Part shown: positions 5,075 to 5,080 of the stretch, piece after piece
Position numbering within the stretch: position 1 is the first letter of the stretch
Layout of the letters: each line of letters begins with the position of its first letter
Assembly: GCA_900765525.1 (NCBI GenBank)
Contig: CAAFRY010000219.1
Coordinates: 1 to 5,080 of the forward strand
Direction of reading: 5' to 3'
DNA from: an uncultured Blautia sp.
GTDB taxonomy: Bacteria > Bacillota > Clostridia > Lachnospirales > Lachnospiraceae
DNA: 5,080 nt
The notes under the pieces: model-generated
Told to the model about the DNA's origin: nothing
Seen by the model: the letters and a program-made list of their open reading frames with translations, nothing else
Databases searched by the model: none
Made by a program: the position numbers and the translations under genes

Positions 5075-5080
5075 AAAGCA

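Noticed and set aside
5007..5080. Cyclic-di-GMP riboswitch suggested by the plus-strand GCAAAGC near the end
   Set aside because: The other conserved GEMM elements and stem arrangement are absent in the visible sequence.

Overview
The window looks like chromosomal DNA from a low-to-mid GC Gram-positive anaerobe of the class Clostridia, most likely a Lachnospiraceae-type gut bacterium. The grounds are strong GGAGG-type ribosome binding sites, Firmicutes-type LexA boxes (GAAC-N4-GTTC), a Y-family polymerase of the Clostridia/YqjW-UvrX style, and a BceAB-type peptide-resistance transporter. The genus cannot be fixed from the sequence alone.

Layout. Positions 1-87 are non-coding and rich in hairpins. 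They end in an imperfect palindrome with a single bulged T, the form expected of the end of an IS200/IS605-family element whose body lies to the left of the window. Positions 88-165 hold little beyond a small nested hairpin. A textbook promoter (TTGATT-17-TATAAT) follows, with two LexA boxes that are exact inverted copies of each other. One box sits in the promoter spacer and the other covers the start codon of the polymerase gene (218-1543). A small unrecognised gene (1540-1854) overlaps the polymerase stop codon as ATGA and is almost certainly co-expressed. Together they form an SOS-controlled translesion cassette.

The other half of the window is on the minus strand. A two-gene ABC transporter operon reads right to left: a BceA-like ATPase (4818-4051), then, overlapping it by 11 bases, a long FtsX/BceB-like permease (4061-1851). 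The permease stop codon overlaps the stop codon of the small SOS gene, so the two transcription units converge with no space for a terminator. Upstream of the ATPase are a promoter with a perfect -10 and a poor -35, and an inverted repeat TTCTTAC-N6-GTAAGAA plus a third half-site. These fit a BceR-type response regulator, although no two-component genes lie inside the window.

At the far right are a perfect 17-bp inverted repeat, a minus-strand intrinsic terminator and a multi-stem structured RNA candidate (5074-5007). The RNA's closing stem shares bases with the terminator. Its upstream end runs out of the window, so it may be the 3' end of a neighbouring transcript, a small RNA or an attenuator.

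In function, the window pairs a DNA-damage tolerance unit with an envelope-stress (antimicrobial peptide) unit. I see no evidence that they are jointly regulated. The parts I could not assign to a known family are the small SOS partner gene and the structured RNA at the right edge.
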